A stretch of 64,000 nucleotides of DNA from a bacterium (GCA_017557885.1 JAFYXV010000007.1:124001-188000); one strand, 5' to 3'; positions 16,479 through 25,743 are shown, numbered from the stretch's first letter. Numbers and translations are program-made. Notes: generated by a model not told the origin, from the letters alone.

Positions 16479-18020
16479 TTACTTTATGTTTTCCTGGAAA
16501 TCTACTATGTAGTCCGGTGAGGAGAAATACCACTTGATGTTTTTGAATTCCGCCTGGGGAGCGTTCTTGTCAGGCTGCTTTAAGGAGTAGCCCAGATGGA
16601 TGCCGTGCTTTCTTCCTATTTTGTAAAACTTGACGGAGTCCATATAGTTCCTGATGTCGTCCATGTCTTTCAGCGAGAAGAAATGAACGGGGCCGCGCTG
16701 GCCGTGGGCGTAGGCTTTGAGCCGCATGAAATCCCTGAGCCTTCTCGCCTTGGCTTTCTCCAGTTCCCTGGAAGCTTCGGCGGAGCCGGTCTTGGCGATG
16801 ATGGCGGAATTGACGAAGGCCGGCCTGGTGGCCCGGCGGCGCCAATAGTTAGGCCTGGGAGGAGGAACGCGGTCGTCGGGAGTGCCGTTGCCGGCGTCGT
16901 TGACCAATTGGCCCGTTGACATCAGCTCCCTGATGAAGGAGCGGATCTCCGGGAAGGCGGAATCCGGCGCGGTTATGCATTCGTGGACGCGGCGGCGCAA
17001 AACTCTTATCCTGATGTTGCGATGCCTGATGTCGTCGAGATACTGCCTGATGCGGCTGATGAGGATCCTGACCTGCTCGTTGACGCGGACGCAGAGAAGC
17101 TGGAAGATGCCCTCCGGCGCGAAGAAGGGGATGAGCCTGGCCAGCATCTGTTCCGCAGGATCGTCCTGTTCAGCCAGCGCGCCGGCCAAGGGATTGTTTT
17201 CGGCATGCGCTTTCATGGCTTCCCTGGCTCTGCGCAGAACGGCGAGCCCCTGCTGGGAATTCCAGCGGGAAAGGGCGCTGTAAACGGGCGGCGTAAGGTT
17301 GGCCACGCGCTGGAGGTACTGGTCCACGTAGCGGGCCAGCCTGTCGATGATGTCCGGCAGAGTCTCCAGCTGGAAGGGCTCGATGTTGAAGGTCGCGATC
17401 TTCGCTCCGAAATCGCTGATCTCATTGGATATGAGGCGGCAGCGGTTGTCCAGTTCGGCGATGTTTCTGCCGAGCCTTCTGAGTTCCGATTCGCTAAGCC
17501 TGTCGCCGGTGCCAAGGCACAGCCCGATCTTCTCCACCAGTTCCTGCAGATCCAGGAGATGATCCTGGTCCAGGGAGACGGCGTTCAGGCTTTCCACCGA
17601 CTTGAGAAGCGAGAGGCTCTCAAGAAACGCCCTGGTGTGGTCGGAAAGCCGGTAGAGAAATTTCTGCACCCGGCGGTCGGCGATGTGCTGGAGCCGTTTC
17701 GGCTCGATGCGGCGCTCCACGTTCCCCCATATGAGAAGCTGCTCCATGTCGGCCCGGAAGGCTTGCTGGCTGTAGGGTCCTTCCTCTTCCAGCCGGACCT
17801 GGACGGCGTCGTAGATGTCGTTGTGATATTTTTCCACTTCATGGGCCTGGCGGCGCAGAAAGAGGAAGTAGAGGATGGTCGCGTAATACCACCGCCGCTC
17901 CGAACTTAAAAAGGCGCACTGACCGCTGGGCAAAAGATCCAGAAAAGGCGGTTCCGGCGCCATGACCTGAAAAAGGTCGCGTTCCGGGGAATTTACCCCG
18001 ATATCGCTGAAATTATCCAT
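16479..18020 (-). CDS. Condensin kleisin-type subunit, JetA/MksF-like
   Basis: 513 residues, first gene of the operon. The N-terminal 100 residues (SERRWYYATILYFLFLRRQ, YHNDIYDAVQVRLEEEG) look like a winged-helix domain. The middle is mostly helical, with RVQKFLYRLSDHTRAFLESLSLLKSV near 130, as in MksF/JetA kleisins. The C-terminal third is basic. In Wadjet and Mks systems this subunit bridges the ATPase heads and carries the MksE-type dimer. A CAATATATTG palindrome (18051-18060) lies upstream and could be an operator; no clear promoter was resolved. No JetD (toprim nuclease) gene lies on either side. Confidence 0.72.
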   Translation of the reverse strand: MDNFSDIGVNSPERDLFQVMAPEPPFLDLLPSGQCAFLSSERRWYYATILYFLFLRRQAHEVEKYHNDIYDAVQVRLEEEGPYSQQAFRADMEQLLIWGNVERRIEPKRLQHIADRRVQKFLYRLSDHTRAFLESLSLLKSVESLNAVSLDQDHLLDLQELVEKIGLCLGTGDRLSESELRRLGRNIAELDNRCRLISNEISDFGAKIATFNIEPFQLETLPDIIDRLARYVDQYLQRVANLTPPVYSALSRWNSQQGLAVLRRAREAMKAHAENNPLAGALAEQDDPAEQMLARLIPFFAPEGIFQLLCVRVNEQVRILISRIRQYLDDIRHRNIRIRVLRRRVHECITAPDSAFPEIRSFIRELMSTGQLVNDAGNGTPDDRVPPPRPNYWRRRATRPAFVNSAIIAKTGSAEASRELEKAKARRLRDFMRLKAYAHGQRGPVHFFSLKDMDDIRNYMDSVKFYKIGRKHGIHLGYSLKQPDKNAPQAEFKNIKWYFSSPDYIVDFQENIK

Positions 18021-18151
18021 GCTCCCTTCTTGATTACACTAATACACACTCAATATATTGTATCAAAAGAGGCTTTTGGAAACAAGATATTGAGTGGCCA
18101 GCCTTTTTCAAAAGGGAAGGGGCGAAACCATGCGCTGACAGTGTTTTTCAA

Positions 18152-18187
18152 CAAAAAAACACTCCCGGAAAAAAGTTCCGGGAGTGT
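18152..18187 (-). terminator. Terminator of the PEP-CTERM-like gene
   Basis: Stem 18159-18170 with 18176-18187 (ACACTCCCGGAA and its complement), loop of five. The A run at 18152-18158 becomes a U tail on the minus strand. Confidence 0.85.
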
Positions 18188-18215
18188 CGTTTAGTTTAGC
18201 CCAAGCTATGAAAAC

Positions 18216-20843
18216 TTATTTTTTTCTGCTAAGCAGAAGCAAAGCCAGGGCAAGGAGTCCGAAGACAGCGGGCTCGGGGAGCGTGTGGTCGCAGACCACC
18301 ACGTTCTTGATATAGGCGCCGGTGTCTCTTTCCTCTTCCGGACCGTCGTTCACGGCTTCAATGCTGAAAGAGGTTATAGGCTGACCGTCGAATTCGGTGT
18401 TGAGCACGATCTCGCCAGTGAAGCAGTCATGCACATACTCTCCCAGGGCTATCTGAGTTATGCAGGAATTAGCCGGGTTGAGATCCATGTTGTAAGAGAA
18501 GGTCTGCCACTGGCCCAGGGTGTGGTTTCTCATAAGTTCAATAGGCGTGCTTTCACCTGACGGGCAGTAGTACAAGACCATTTCCTTGGTGTCGCGGTCT
18601 CTTCTGAGATAAACAGGCAGGAAACCGTCGCCGGTGTTTTGCGAGAACTTAAGGAATGTCGTGTTGTTGTTGTCCGGCAGGTTGACCAGGCAGCGGAAGG
18701 AATAGTGGCTTCCGGCCGGGACGCCGGCGCTGACCTTGACCTTGCTCTGCTGATCAAAGTAGAGGCACTGGATGCCGTCTAAAAGCTTAAGAGAAGGCTC
18801 GACTTCATAGTAGTTCTCAACTTTCCAGCATTCCTGATTGTTGATGGAGCCGAGGTGGAAAAGCTCGCCCTCGAATTCCGTCGTGTAGTACCAGCCGCCC
18901 ACGCCGAAGGTCACGAGCTGGACGAAGGAGCCGGAGTTGGTGCCGTTGCTGGCCTCGTATTCGTATTTGAGCCTGGCGGTATAATAACCGTCCTTCAGGC
19001 CCTTGCGGTCAAGCCTGTAAATGACCATGCCCTTGGTGCCGATGGTGCCTTTGTCGCGCGAAAGTTTCAAATTGTCCGGGTAATCGAGAACTTCAATGTT
19101 GAACTTGTAGTTCTGGGCGCCGGCGTTCTCCAAAAGATTGGTGTAAACGCTCAATCCGCCCATAGAGACGGCTTTCTCATAAACAGGAATGGCGATCTTG
19201 GGACGCTGGACTTCCGTGATGAGCAGATTGTCGATGGAAACGCCCACTCTGGAATCTTCGCCGCCGCCGCTGACACCGAATTTTTCAAAGTAGTGCATGG
19301 GCACCACCCGGTCATTCATCCTCTTTCTCAGAGGCTTTTCCGTAAAGTTGGTGGTGAAGTCGCCGAAGGTGAATTCCGTGAGCTGCTGCATCCTGAAGTC
19401 CATGGTGTAGGAGAAATCATGCCAGGTCTTGCCGGGCAGACCGTAGTCTCCGACCAGGGGATAGCCTGAGGTGTCGTTGTAGGCCCAGAGCCTGACGTCG
19501 TTGCCCTCGGCGTGATACCAGAGGTCGAAGATCGCCGGATTGGCCCAATAGGTGGAGCGGAAATAGAAGCGGTCGGCTTCGTTTTCAAAATCCCAGCGGA
19601 ATTTGCAGGAGACTTTGATGATGAGGTTGGAAGGCGTCCAGATGGGATACCAATAACCGTCCCAGCCGCTGGCTTTTTCAAAGGTCGCGCACTGACCTTC
19701 CCAGGGGTCCGAGGGAGTGTTGACATACGCTTCGTTCGTGCCGGGAGAATAATCGTTGCCCTCCTCTTTGCCGAACCAGCCCTGCTGCCCGTGAAGCTCG
19801 CCCTCCTGCAAGTACGGCGCCTCAAAATCTTCATAGTAGAATACCAGGCCGGATCTGATGTTCAACGGGATGTCGAATTTGCCGTAAGGAGAAGCGTCGA
19901 AGGTGAGGATCGTGCGGTAGAAACCGTCGCCCATGATGCTGCGGTTGAAAACGACCTTATGGCTCTTGGTGGTCTTGCAGGTTCCGGTGGGCGCGAAGGT
20001 GAGCCACTCCGGATCGCCCAGGGCGGAAACGGTGTAGTTGAATTCGCCGCCGCCGTTGTTGGCAATGACGAATTCGCGGCTGGCGACGTTGCGGCCTATT
20101 AAAACGGGATCAGTCGGCATGGAGGGAACCGGCGTGGTCAGCGCCTCGTAGGCGACCTCGATGTCGTCCACGGCGGTGACGTAACCGCTGCCCTGCGCCA
20201 CATAACCGCCGGCGAAGACCGCCGCGCCGATATGCGTGATCCTGAAGTTGGGAAGAGTAACAGTATTTTCCGGAACATTGGTAATACCGTTGGCTATGAC
20301 GTTGATGAGTCGGCGGGAAGGGTACTGGATGTTGAATTCCATCTCATTGTCCTTGTCTCCGCCGATGCCTCCGAACTGCATCTTTATTATGTCTTTGTCC
20401 CCTTCGCGCTGTATAATGTAAAAAGTGCCGCCGTTGCGGTAAGCCCAGAGGGCGCGGCCGTTGGCGGTCCCGTTGCCGAACATAAATCCGCTGATGTTGC
20501 TAAGGGAGCGGTGTTTCAAACGAATCCTCATAATGCCGGTCTCGGTGAACATGGTTTCATCGGCCCCGGTGGGGATCCAGACGCCGGAGTTGCCGGAGTT
20601 AAATCCGTCGGCGTCGTTCTTCGTCACGGTCAGACACCTGGAATCCATGACGTCGCCTTCGACCTTGTAGAGGAAGTTCGTCTGGTATTTGGTCTGCCAA
20701 ACGCTCGCCGCTTCGCACTGCGGCAGAAAATCGCCGGAGCTGTAACTTTCAAAATCCTCTTTGAAGAAAACGCTGGGCTCCGCAGAAACATAAGCCGCGG
20801 ATACTGCCAGCGCCGCTAAGAGAAAAATGATTCCTTTTTTCAT
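18216..20843 (-). CDS. Secreted multi-domain protein with PEP-CTERM-like sorting tail
   Basis: 875 residues from the ATG at 20841-20843, chosen because GAGGT sits upstream and a standard signal peptide follows (MKKGIIFLLAALAVSAAYVSA). The mature part holds three similar modules that each open with an EDFE- or EFEG-like string (near residues 30, 340 and 670) and look like jelly-roll, concanavalin-type beta domains. The C-terminus is LPEPAVFGLLALALLLLSRKK: a PEP-like motif, a hydrophobic helix and a basic end. That is the tripartite signal processed by exosortases during surface or exopolysaccharide-linked export. No exosortase is in the window. It has its own promoter and terminator, so it is monocistronic. 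Ligand unknown. Confidence 0.75.
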   Translation of the reverse strand: MKKGIIFLLAALAVSAAYVSAEPSVFFKEDFESYSSGDFLPQCEAASVWQTKYQTNFLYKVEGDVMDSRCLTVTKNDADGFNSGNSGVWIPTGADETMFTETGIMRIRLKHRSLSNISGFMFGNGTANGRALWAYRNGGTFYIIQREGDKDIIKMQFGGIGGDKDNEMEFNIQYPSRRLINVIANGITNVPENTVTLPNFRITHIGAAVFAGGYVAQGSGYVTAVDDIEVAYEALTTPVPSMPTDPVLIGRNVASREFVIANNGGGEFNYTVSALGDPEWLTFAPTGTCKTTKSHKVVFNRSIMGDGFYRTILTFDASPYGKFDIPLNIRSGLVFYYEDFEAPYLQEGELHGQQGWFGKEEGNDYSPGTNEAYVNTPSDPWEGQCATFEKASGWDGYWYPIWTPSNLIIKVSCKFRWDFENEADRFYFRSTYWANPAIFDLWYHAEGNDVRLWAYNDTSGYPLVGDYGLPGKTWHDFSYTMDFRMQQLTEFTFGDFTTNFTEKPLRKRMNDRVVPMHYFEKFGVSGGGEDSRVGVSIDNLLITEVQRPKIAIPVYEKAVSMGGLSVYTNLLENAGAQNYKFNIEVLDYPDNLKLSRDKGTIGTKGMVIYRLDRKGLKDGYYTARLKYEYEASNGTNSGSFVQLVTFGVGGWYYTTEFEGELFHLGSINNQECWKVENYYEVEPSLKLLDGIQCLYFDQQSKVKVSAGVPAGSHYSFRCLVNLPDNNNTTFLKFSQNTGDGFLPVYLRRDRDTKEMVLYYCPSGESTPIELMRNHTLGQWQTFSYNMDLNPANSCITQIALGEYVHDCFTGEIVLNTEFDGQPITSFSIEAVNDGPEEERDTGAYIKNVVVCDHTLPEPAVFGLLALALLLLSRKK

Positions 20844-20865
20844 AAGTGACCTCGTGTTGGTGTGA

Positions 20866-20895
20866 ATTATAATCTTCAAATAAATATTGTATCAA
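20866..20895 (-). promoter_or_regulatory. Promoter of the PEP-CTERM-like gene
   Basis: On the minus strand: TTGATA (20890-20895), an 18-nt spacer and TATAAT (20866-20871). The ATG follows 22 bases after the -10 box with GAGGT in between. Confidence 0.65.
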
Positions 20896-20916
20896 ATTTT
20901 TCACTTTTGGATTTGG

Positions 20917-20922
20917 TAAAAT
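20917..20922 (+). promoter_or_regulatory. -10 box of tadA
   Basis: TAAAAT seven bases before the tadA ATG, the same spacing as at rpe. No good -35 was found, so the call is tentative. If correct, the mRNA would be leaderless. Confidence 0.35.
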
Positions 20923-20929
20923 AGTTTTT

Positions 20930-21385
20930 ATGGAGCACAAAGATTACATGCTGCTGGCTATTAAGGAAGCCAAGGAAGCGGATGCTATGGGCGAAGTCCC
21001 CGTCGGCTGCGTCATCGCAGACGCGGAAGGGACCGTGATAGCCAGCGCCCACAACCTTACCGAAACAAAAAAAGACGCCACCGCCCACGCGGAGCTTCTG
21101 GCCATCGCCGAGGCCCAGAAAAAACTGGGACGGCGTCTCGGGGGCTGCACGCTTTACGTGACCTTGGAGCCCTGCCCCATGTGCGCCGGCGCCATATTGC
21201 TCTCGAGGATCTCCAACGTAGTTTTCGGCGCCCGGGACTGGGATAGGGGAGCGCTGCTTTCCAACGCCAACCTTTCCCACACTTTCCTCGGAGCCGATCT
21301 GCAGGTCCTGGAAGGCATTTCCGAAGAGGGATGCGAAAAACTCCTGAAGGACTTTTTCGCCCGCTGCCGGGAAAGCAAGAACTGA
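20930..21385 (+). CDS. tadA: tRNA-specific adenosine deaminase
   Basis: 151 residues of the zinc-dependent deaminase fold. TadA converts A34 of tRNA(Arg) ACG to inosine so that it reads CGU, CGC and CGA codons. The HAE motif (His53, catalytic Glu55) and PCPMC (Cys82, Cys85) form the zinc site, and GARDWDRGALLSNANL near residue 105 is typical of TadA rather than guanine deaminase. The length fits the family. It is transcribed divergently from the PEP-CTERM-like gene. No ribosome-binding site precedes the ATG. Confidence 0.92.
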   Translation: MEHKDYMLLAIKEAKEADAMGEVPVGCVIADAEGTVIASAHNLTETKKDATAHAELLAIAEAQKKLGRRLGGCTLYVTLEPCPMCAGAILLSRISNVVFGARDWDRGALLSNANLSHTFLGADLQVLEGISEEGCEKLLKDFFARCRESKN

Positions 21386-21701
21386 ATACTGCTCTCGCTC
21401 CGTTGCAAGGCATCTATAATCCCGCGCTCTTATTCTGTTTTTTCTTTTTTTAAGCGCGGTTTCATTTTTTGCGAAATGAACAGGTTTTCCTTGGGTTATG
21501 CACCTGATACTCACATATTGAAAATTGTGGATAACTTGTGAATAACTGTTAGTAAGCCTCTTTATAGGCTAAATTTAGGTTGTTAAAATGTGGATAAAGC
21601 CCTTTCCAGCCTGTTAATAAGCCTTGATTTGAGGGTGCCTTTATGCTAGGATGTCTATTGATATTTAATATGAAATTTTGTCTTTCGACTAAAAGGATAT
21701 T
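21386..21701. other. 316-bp AT-rich intergenic region before bamA
   Basis: No gene seen on either strand. It contains a cluster of DnaA-box-like 9-mers (21496-21597) followed by a run of A/T-rich sequence (21655-21680). AAAGGATATT just before the ATG is the bamA ribosome-binding site. No clear sigma-70 promoter was resolved. Confidence 0.7.
21496..21597. promoter_or_regulatory. Cluster of DnaA boxes, candidate replication origin or DnaA-controlled region
   Basis: Three exact matches to the consensus TTATNCACA, all on the minus strand: TGTGGATAA at 21526-21534, TGTGAATAA at 21537-21545 and TGTGGATAA at 21589-21597. TTATGCACC at 21496-21504 is a one-mismatch fourth on the plus strand. An AT-rich stretch follows. 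No dnaA, dnaN, gyrB or rpmH gene is nearby. Confidence 0.5.
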
Positions 21702-24290
21702 ATGAGATCAAAATTTAACTACCAAAATCCCTTCGGAGGGCGCTTGAGAATTATCGCGCTCACGGCCGCTTTTGGTTTCGCGGCCGCAATGAGCCTTATG
21801 GCCGCCGAAGGCACGACAGTTATCTCCCGCATAGACATAACGGGCAACCGCAGGGTGAGCGAAGAGGTCATCAGGGATCTCATAAGCACTCACCCCAACG
21901 AGATCTACAGCGAAGAAAAAGCCTCCGCCGACACCGAGAGGATACTCTCTTCCGGCGATTTTGAAAGCGCTTCCAGCTATATCAGCGAAGCGGGCGGGGA
22001 AGTCGTTCTGACTTATTCCGTGAAAGAACGGCCCGTTTTGGACAAACTTGATTTCACCGGCAACGAAAACATCAAGGAGAAAGACCTTTTAGACAAAGTT
22101 CAGCTGACCATCGGAGAGCCGGTCAGCTTGGAAAAACTTGAAGATTCCGTGGAGGCGATCCGCAAATATTACGCCGACAAAGGCTACGGCATGGCGGACG
22201 TCACTTACAGCCTGGAAGATACTGCCGACGGAACTCACGCGGCGGTCACTATTTTGATCTCCGAGGGCGAAGAGTCCTACATCAGGGAAGTCAACATCAC
22301 TGGCAATACGCTCATCAGCAGCACCAAAATCAAATTCCTTATCGGCACCAAGTCCCGCTTCTGGTTCCTTTTCGGAACTTATCAGGAAGACCAGGTCAGG
22401 GACGACATTTGGAAGATCACGGAAATGTACCAGGAGATCGGTTATCCGGAAGCCCAGGTGGATTACGAGCTGCATCCCACCGCCAAAGGCGACGGTCTGG
22501 CCCTTGACATAACCATCGACGAAGGCCGTCCTTATTTCGTGAACGGCATCACCGTCAGGCAGGGCAAGCTGACCGGAATGTACGCCACCAACATCATCTC
22601 CATGATCGAGGTGCACCGGGACGAACCCTACACCCCCCAGGCGGTGGAAAGGGATACCGAAAACCTGAAGAATTACTTCCGCTCCCTGGGCTATGCGGAC
22701 GCGGTCTGCGCCTCCAAAGTCCTTTTGGCGGAAGACCAGCCAGAAGACGGCGTCAGGGTCGATATCTTCTATGAGATGGATGAATCCTCCCTTTTTGACA
22801 TCGGCATCGTCTATATTTCCGGCAACGAGCGCACGAAAGACGTGGTCATCCGCCGCGAACTTTCCTTCTTCCCGGGCGACCGCTACAATTACTACCGCAT
22901 CGACACCAGCCGCCAAAGACTGATGAACATGGACTACTTCGAAAAAGTGGACATCGTGGAGGCTCCCAATCCCCAGGACCACAGCAAGAAGGACATCTAT
23001 GTGGACGTGAAGGAAAAACTGACCGGCCAGGTGGGTATCGGCGTAGGCTTCTCCAGCCAGGACCTGCTCTTCGGCACCATAACCATCACGCAGCCTAACT
23101 TCGACTGGAAAAATTACAAAAACTGGTTCACCGGCGGGGGACAGCACTTCCGCTTGAAAGGCGAATTCGGCATCCATCGTCAGGACGTTATATTGAGTTT
23201 CACCGAGCCCTATTTCCTGCACGAGCAGCTTAAGGGCCGCAAGGTGGCCGCGGGCTTCGACCTTTATTGGAAAAACAACAACGCCCTGGGCCCCGACCTC
23301 AGGATCATGAGGATCGGCGGCGATCTTAGGGCCGCCACTCCCATCAGCATGGCCTGGATACCCAAGGTCGGCAAATACGTCGGCGTCATCAAAGTCGAGG
23401 GCGCGCTGGCCGGCGAGTATATCAGAGTGGGCGTGGACAAATCCCTCGATTACGGCGACACCATCGTGGGCGACGATACGGTCTGGCTGAAGAGACGTCA
23501 CGTCAACAAGCGCAACGGCCGCGTCCAGAAACGCATGGTGCCTCTTGAATACGAGCGCTATGACAAGTATCTGAAGAAGGAGAAAGGCAGCTACGCCGTC
23601 CTTGCTCCGACTCTCACCCTGACCAGGGATACCAGGGACGCCCTGTTCCTGCCCACTTCCGGCGCTCTCACGATCCTGAAGGGCAGAGTCGGCGTCGGCT
23701 CCACCATCTACGGTCTTGTGGAAGCATCCCATTCCCAGTACTTCAAACTCTTCGAACTCTTCGAAAGGAAGCCCAATTACGTCTTCAGCGGATCGCACGT
23801 TTTGCTGCTGCGCGGATCTATCGGCTTTGCTTCTCCCAACACGCCGATCTTCGACCGCTTCTTCATGGGAGGCAGCGAAGAGATGCGCGGCTTCCGCTAC
23901 GGCTTCGTGGGACCCAAGGACTACTCCGGCGACAACCCCATGGGCGGCACCTTCAAATTCATGGTGTCCGCGGAATACATCTTCCCGATCTGGCGTTACA
24001 ACGAGAACATCAGCGTCCACGGCGCGGTCTGGACCGACATCGGCAACGTCTGGTGGAAAGAAAGAACTTATTACAAGGCCTTGCGCGCTGTTGACGGCTC
24101 CTATGTGGTGGAGAAGAAGAAATTCGACAACATGGGCGAAGTCAACGCCAGCGTGGGCGGCAGCCTTATACTGCAGCTGTGGCGCATGCCCATCAGAGTC
24201 AACTACGGCGTGCCCATCTTCAAGGATTCCGAGTCGAAAGACTGGAGACCGCTTGACGGCTTAACCCTCGGCACAGGATTCTCTTTCTGA
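21702..24290 (+). CDS. bamA: Outer membrane protein assembly factor BamA
   Basis: 862 residues, the usual size of BamA with five POTRA domains (about 35-420) and a C-terminal 16-strand barrel. BamA folds and inserts outer-membrane proteins. A signal sequence ends near MSLMAAEG. POTRA patterns recur, for example SRIDITGNRRVSEEVIRDLI, LDKLDFTGNENIKEKDLL and IREVNITGNTLISSTKI. EEMRGFRYGF is the conserved loop-6 VRGF motif inside the barrel, and the protein ends LTLGTGFSF, with the aromatic terminal residue of a beta-signal. The presence of this gene shows a diderm envelope. Its TGA overlaps the next ATG, so the two downstream genes are probably co-transcribed. Confidence 0.94.
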   Translation: MRSKFNYQNPFGGRLRIIALTAAFGFAAAMSLMAAEGTTVISRIDITGNRRVSEEVIRDLISTHPNEIYSEEKASADTERILSSGDFESASSYISEAGGEVVLTYSVKERPVLDKLDFTGNENIKEKDLLDKVQLTIGEPVSLEKLEDSVEAIRKYYADKGYGMADVTYSLEDTADGTHAAVTILISEGEESYIREVNITGNTLISSTKIKFLIGTKSRFWFLFGTYQEDQVRDDIWKITEMYQEIGYPEAQVDYELHPTAKGDGLALDITIDEGRPYFVNGITVRQGKLTGMYATNIISMIEVHRDEPYTPQAVERDTENLKNYFRSLGYADAVCASKVLLAEDQPEDGVRVDIFYEMDESSLFDIGIVYISGNERTKDVVIRRELSFFPGDRYNYYRIDTSRQRLMNMDYFEKVDIVEAPNPQDHSKKDIYVDVKEKLTGQVGIGVGFSSQDLLFGTITITQPNFDWKNYKNWFTGGGQHFRLKGEFGIHRQDVILSFTEPYFLHEQLKGRKVAAGFDLYWKNNNALGPDLRIMRIGGDLRAATPISMAWIPKVGKYVGVIKVEGALAGEYIRVGVDKSLDYGDTIVGDDTVWLKRRHVNKRNGRVQKRMVPLEYERYDKYLKKEKGSYAVLAPTLTLTRDTRDALFLPTSGALTILKGRVGVGSTIYGLVEASHSQYFKLFELFERKPNYVFSGSHVLLLRGSIGFASPNTPIFDRFFMGGSEEMRGFRYGFVGPKDYSGDNPMGGTFKFMVSAEYIFPIWRYNENISVHGAVWTDIGNVWWKERTYYKALRAVDGSYVVEKKKFDNMGEVNASVGGSLILQLWRMPIRVNYGVPIFKDSESKDWRPLDGLTLGTGFSF

Positions 24291-24922
24291 TGAAAAGCGT
24301 GAAATACATACTTCTGGCTGCTGTTTCCATAATGCTCTTCGGCTGCGCCAAGGGCGCCTACGAAAACATCCACGAGGGCGTGGTGATGAACGCCCGGGAC
24401 CAGATCAGTCTCGCTGTCCAGCCGAAATACACCACCATCGCTGTCATGCCCTTCATCAACAACAGCGGAACGAAGAACGCCAACACCTATGCCAGAAGGT
24501 CTTTCTTCGGGAATCTTGTCTCCTACAAGAACTGGAACGTCCAGCCCATGGCCGAGACCGACAACCGTCTTGCCAAGGCCACCAGAAGGGAACTGGACGA
24601 AAGCAATGCCGGAAAGATGAAGAGCATACTGGGCTGCGATCTGGTCTGCTACGGCGAGGTCAAGGAACAGTGCAGCCGTTACGGCCTGGTTTTTTCCTAC
24701 AACAGCGTGACGGCGAGAGTGGCTTTTTACGACGCCTCCACCGGCGCCAAAGTCTGGGAAGCCGAGGATTTCCGCGATTCCCTGGTCATGGGTATCAGCT
24801 TCATATATATGTACGAGCGGGAAGTCATGTGGGCCAGGGAAGTTCACAACCGCTACGACGAATTGTTCCGCGATATGATGCAGCAGTTCCCCATGTGCAC
24901 CTACGGATATAAAACTAAATGA
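24290..24922 (+). CDS. Lipoprotein of GNA1162/DUF799 type
   Basis: 210 residues. Signal peptide with lipobox LFGC, cleaved before Cys19. The body has TIAVMPFINNSGTKNANTYARRSFFGNL, a pattern shared by GNA1162/DUF799 and related CsgG- or LpoB-like envelope lipoproteins, then SILGCDLVCYGEVKE and VAFYDASTGAKVWEAEDF. These proteins usually sit in the outer membrane facing the periplasm; the function is unknown. The start codon overlaps the bamA stop (TGATG) and the stop overlaps the next gene's start. Placement after bamA suggests an envelope role but does not prove a partnership. Confidence 0.7.
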   Translation: MKSVKYILLAAVSIMLFGCAKGAYENIHEGVVMNARDQISLAVQPKYTTIAVMPFINNSGTKNANTYARRSFFGNLVSYKNWNVQPMAETDNRLAKATRRELDESNAGKMKSILGCDLVCYGEVKEQCSRYGLVFSYNSVTARVAFYDASTGAKVWEAEDFRDSLVMGISFIYMYEREVMWAREVHNRYDELFRDMMQQFPMCTYGYKTK

Positions 24923-25644
24923 GAAACGATATGAAGAGATTTTTCGGGATAACATTGTGCGCGCTTTTTGCTTTTTCCGCCCTTTCCGTTATGGCGGAGA
25001 AACCGGGTTTCAAGAAATACACGGGCTCATATAACCTGACCGCCAACGGTGCGGCCTACACCGTCATAGTCGCAAAGGACGGTTACACCACCATATTGGG
25101 CGGCCAGGACAAGGACCCAGTGGCCGGCAAGGTGAAATTCTGGAAGAACCGCCAGGAGATGCGTCTCCTGTATCCGAAGTACACCTTCAAAGGCTTCGCC
25201 AATTCCTTAGACCTCATTTCCGGCGAATTCATGGACATCACCCAGGGCGCCGATTACGTGGACGCCACGCTGCAAAGGTCCGACGACCCCATCTTCCACA
25301 TAAAGTTCATGAAGAGCAGCAAAAAGCAGGTCAAGGGCGACGTCTTCTACAACTACGGCAAGGACGTCAAACCCAGAAGCTACTACATCGCTTTCTATTA
25401 CAGGACCGACGACGACAGGACTTATTATTTGCGCAAGACCCAGAAGATCTCCCGCCTCGGTTTCTTCCATCAGAATTTCCCGAAATTCTTCCAGGTGGAC
25501 GCCTATATCGTCTCCGAAGAAGGCTTGGCCGATCTGCCGGAGGAATACACCAGCCAACTGTCTGTTGACGGGAAAAAGATCATGGCTTACAACTACTGCG
25601 AACCCGGGTATAAGCAGCCCAGGGACGTTTATAAATCCAAATAA
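24919..25644 (+). CDS. Exported protein of unknown function in the bamA operon
   Basis: 241 residues. Signal peptide in MKRFFGITLCALFAFSALS with cleavage after VMA. No lipobox. The mature part is rich in Lys, Tyr and Asp with beta-strand-like patterns (YNLTANGAAYTVIVAKDGY, YYIAFYYRTDDDRTYYLRK). I do not recognise the family. ATG 24919 overlaps the previous stop (ATGA); an internal ATG at 24931 would place the signal peptide directly at the start and is a reasonable alternative. Last gene before a terminator pair. Confidence 0.6.
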   Translation: MRNDMKRFFGITLCALFAFSALSVMAEKPGFKKYTGSYNLTANGAAYTVIVAKDGYTTILGGQDKDPVAGKVKFWKNRQEMRLLYPKYTFKGFANSLDLISGEFMDITQGADYVDATLQRSDDPIFHIKFMKSSKKQVKGDVFYNYGKDVKPRSYYIAFYYRTDDDRTYYLRKTQKISRLGFFHQNFPKFFQVDAYIVSEEGLADLPEEYTSQLSVDGKKIMAYNYCEPGYKQPRDVYKSK

Positions 25645-25682
25645 ATTATTTTTTCAATCAAATTCTTCTCCTACATGTTTGG

Positions 25683-25709
25683 GCGGACGGGGCAACTCGT
25701 CCGCTTTTT
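25683..25709 (+). terminator. Terminator of the bamA operon
   Basis: Stem GCGGACG (25683-25689) with CGTCCGC (25698-25704), then a T run to 25709. Confidence 0.7.
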
Positions 25710-25743
25710 ATTTCCGCCTCTGCGGGCAAAGATCCCCAGGCGT

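Noticed and set aside
15728..18020. Full Wadjet anti-plasmid system
   Set aside because: JetD is absent from both sides, so an active plasmid-cleaving system is not supported by this window.
22089..24020. 643-codon antisense frame inside bamA
   Set aside because: Shadow of the BamA codon pattern; no start signals and no recognisable domain.
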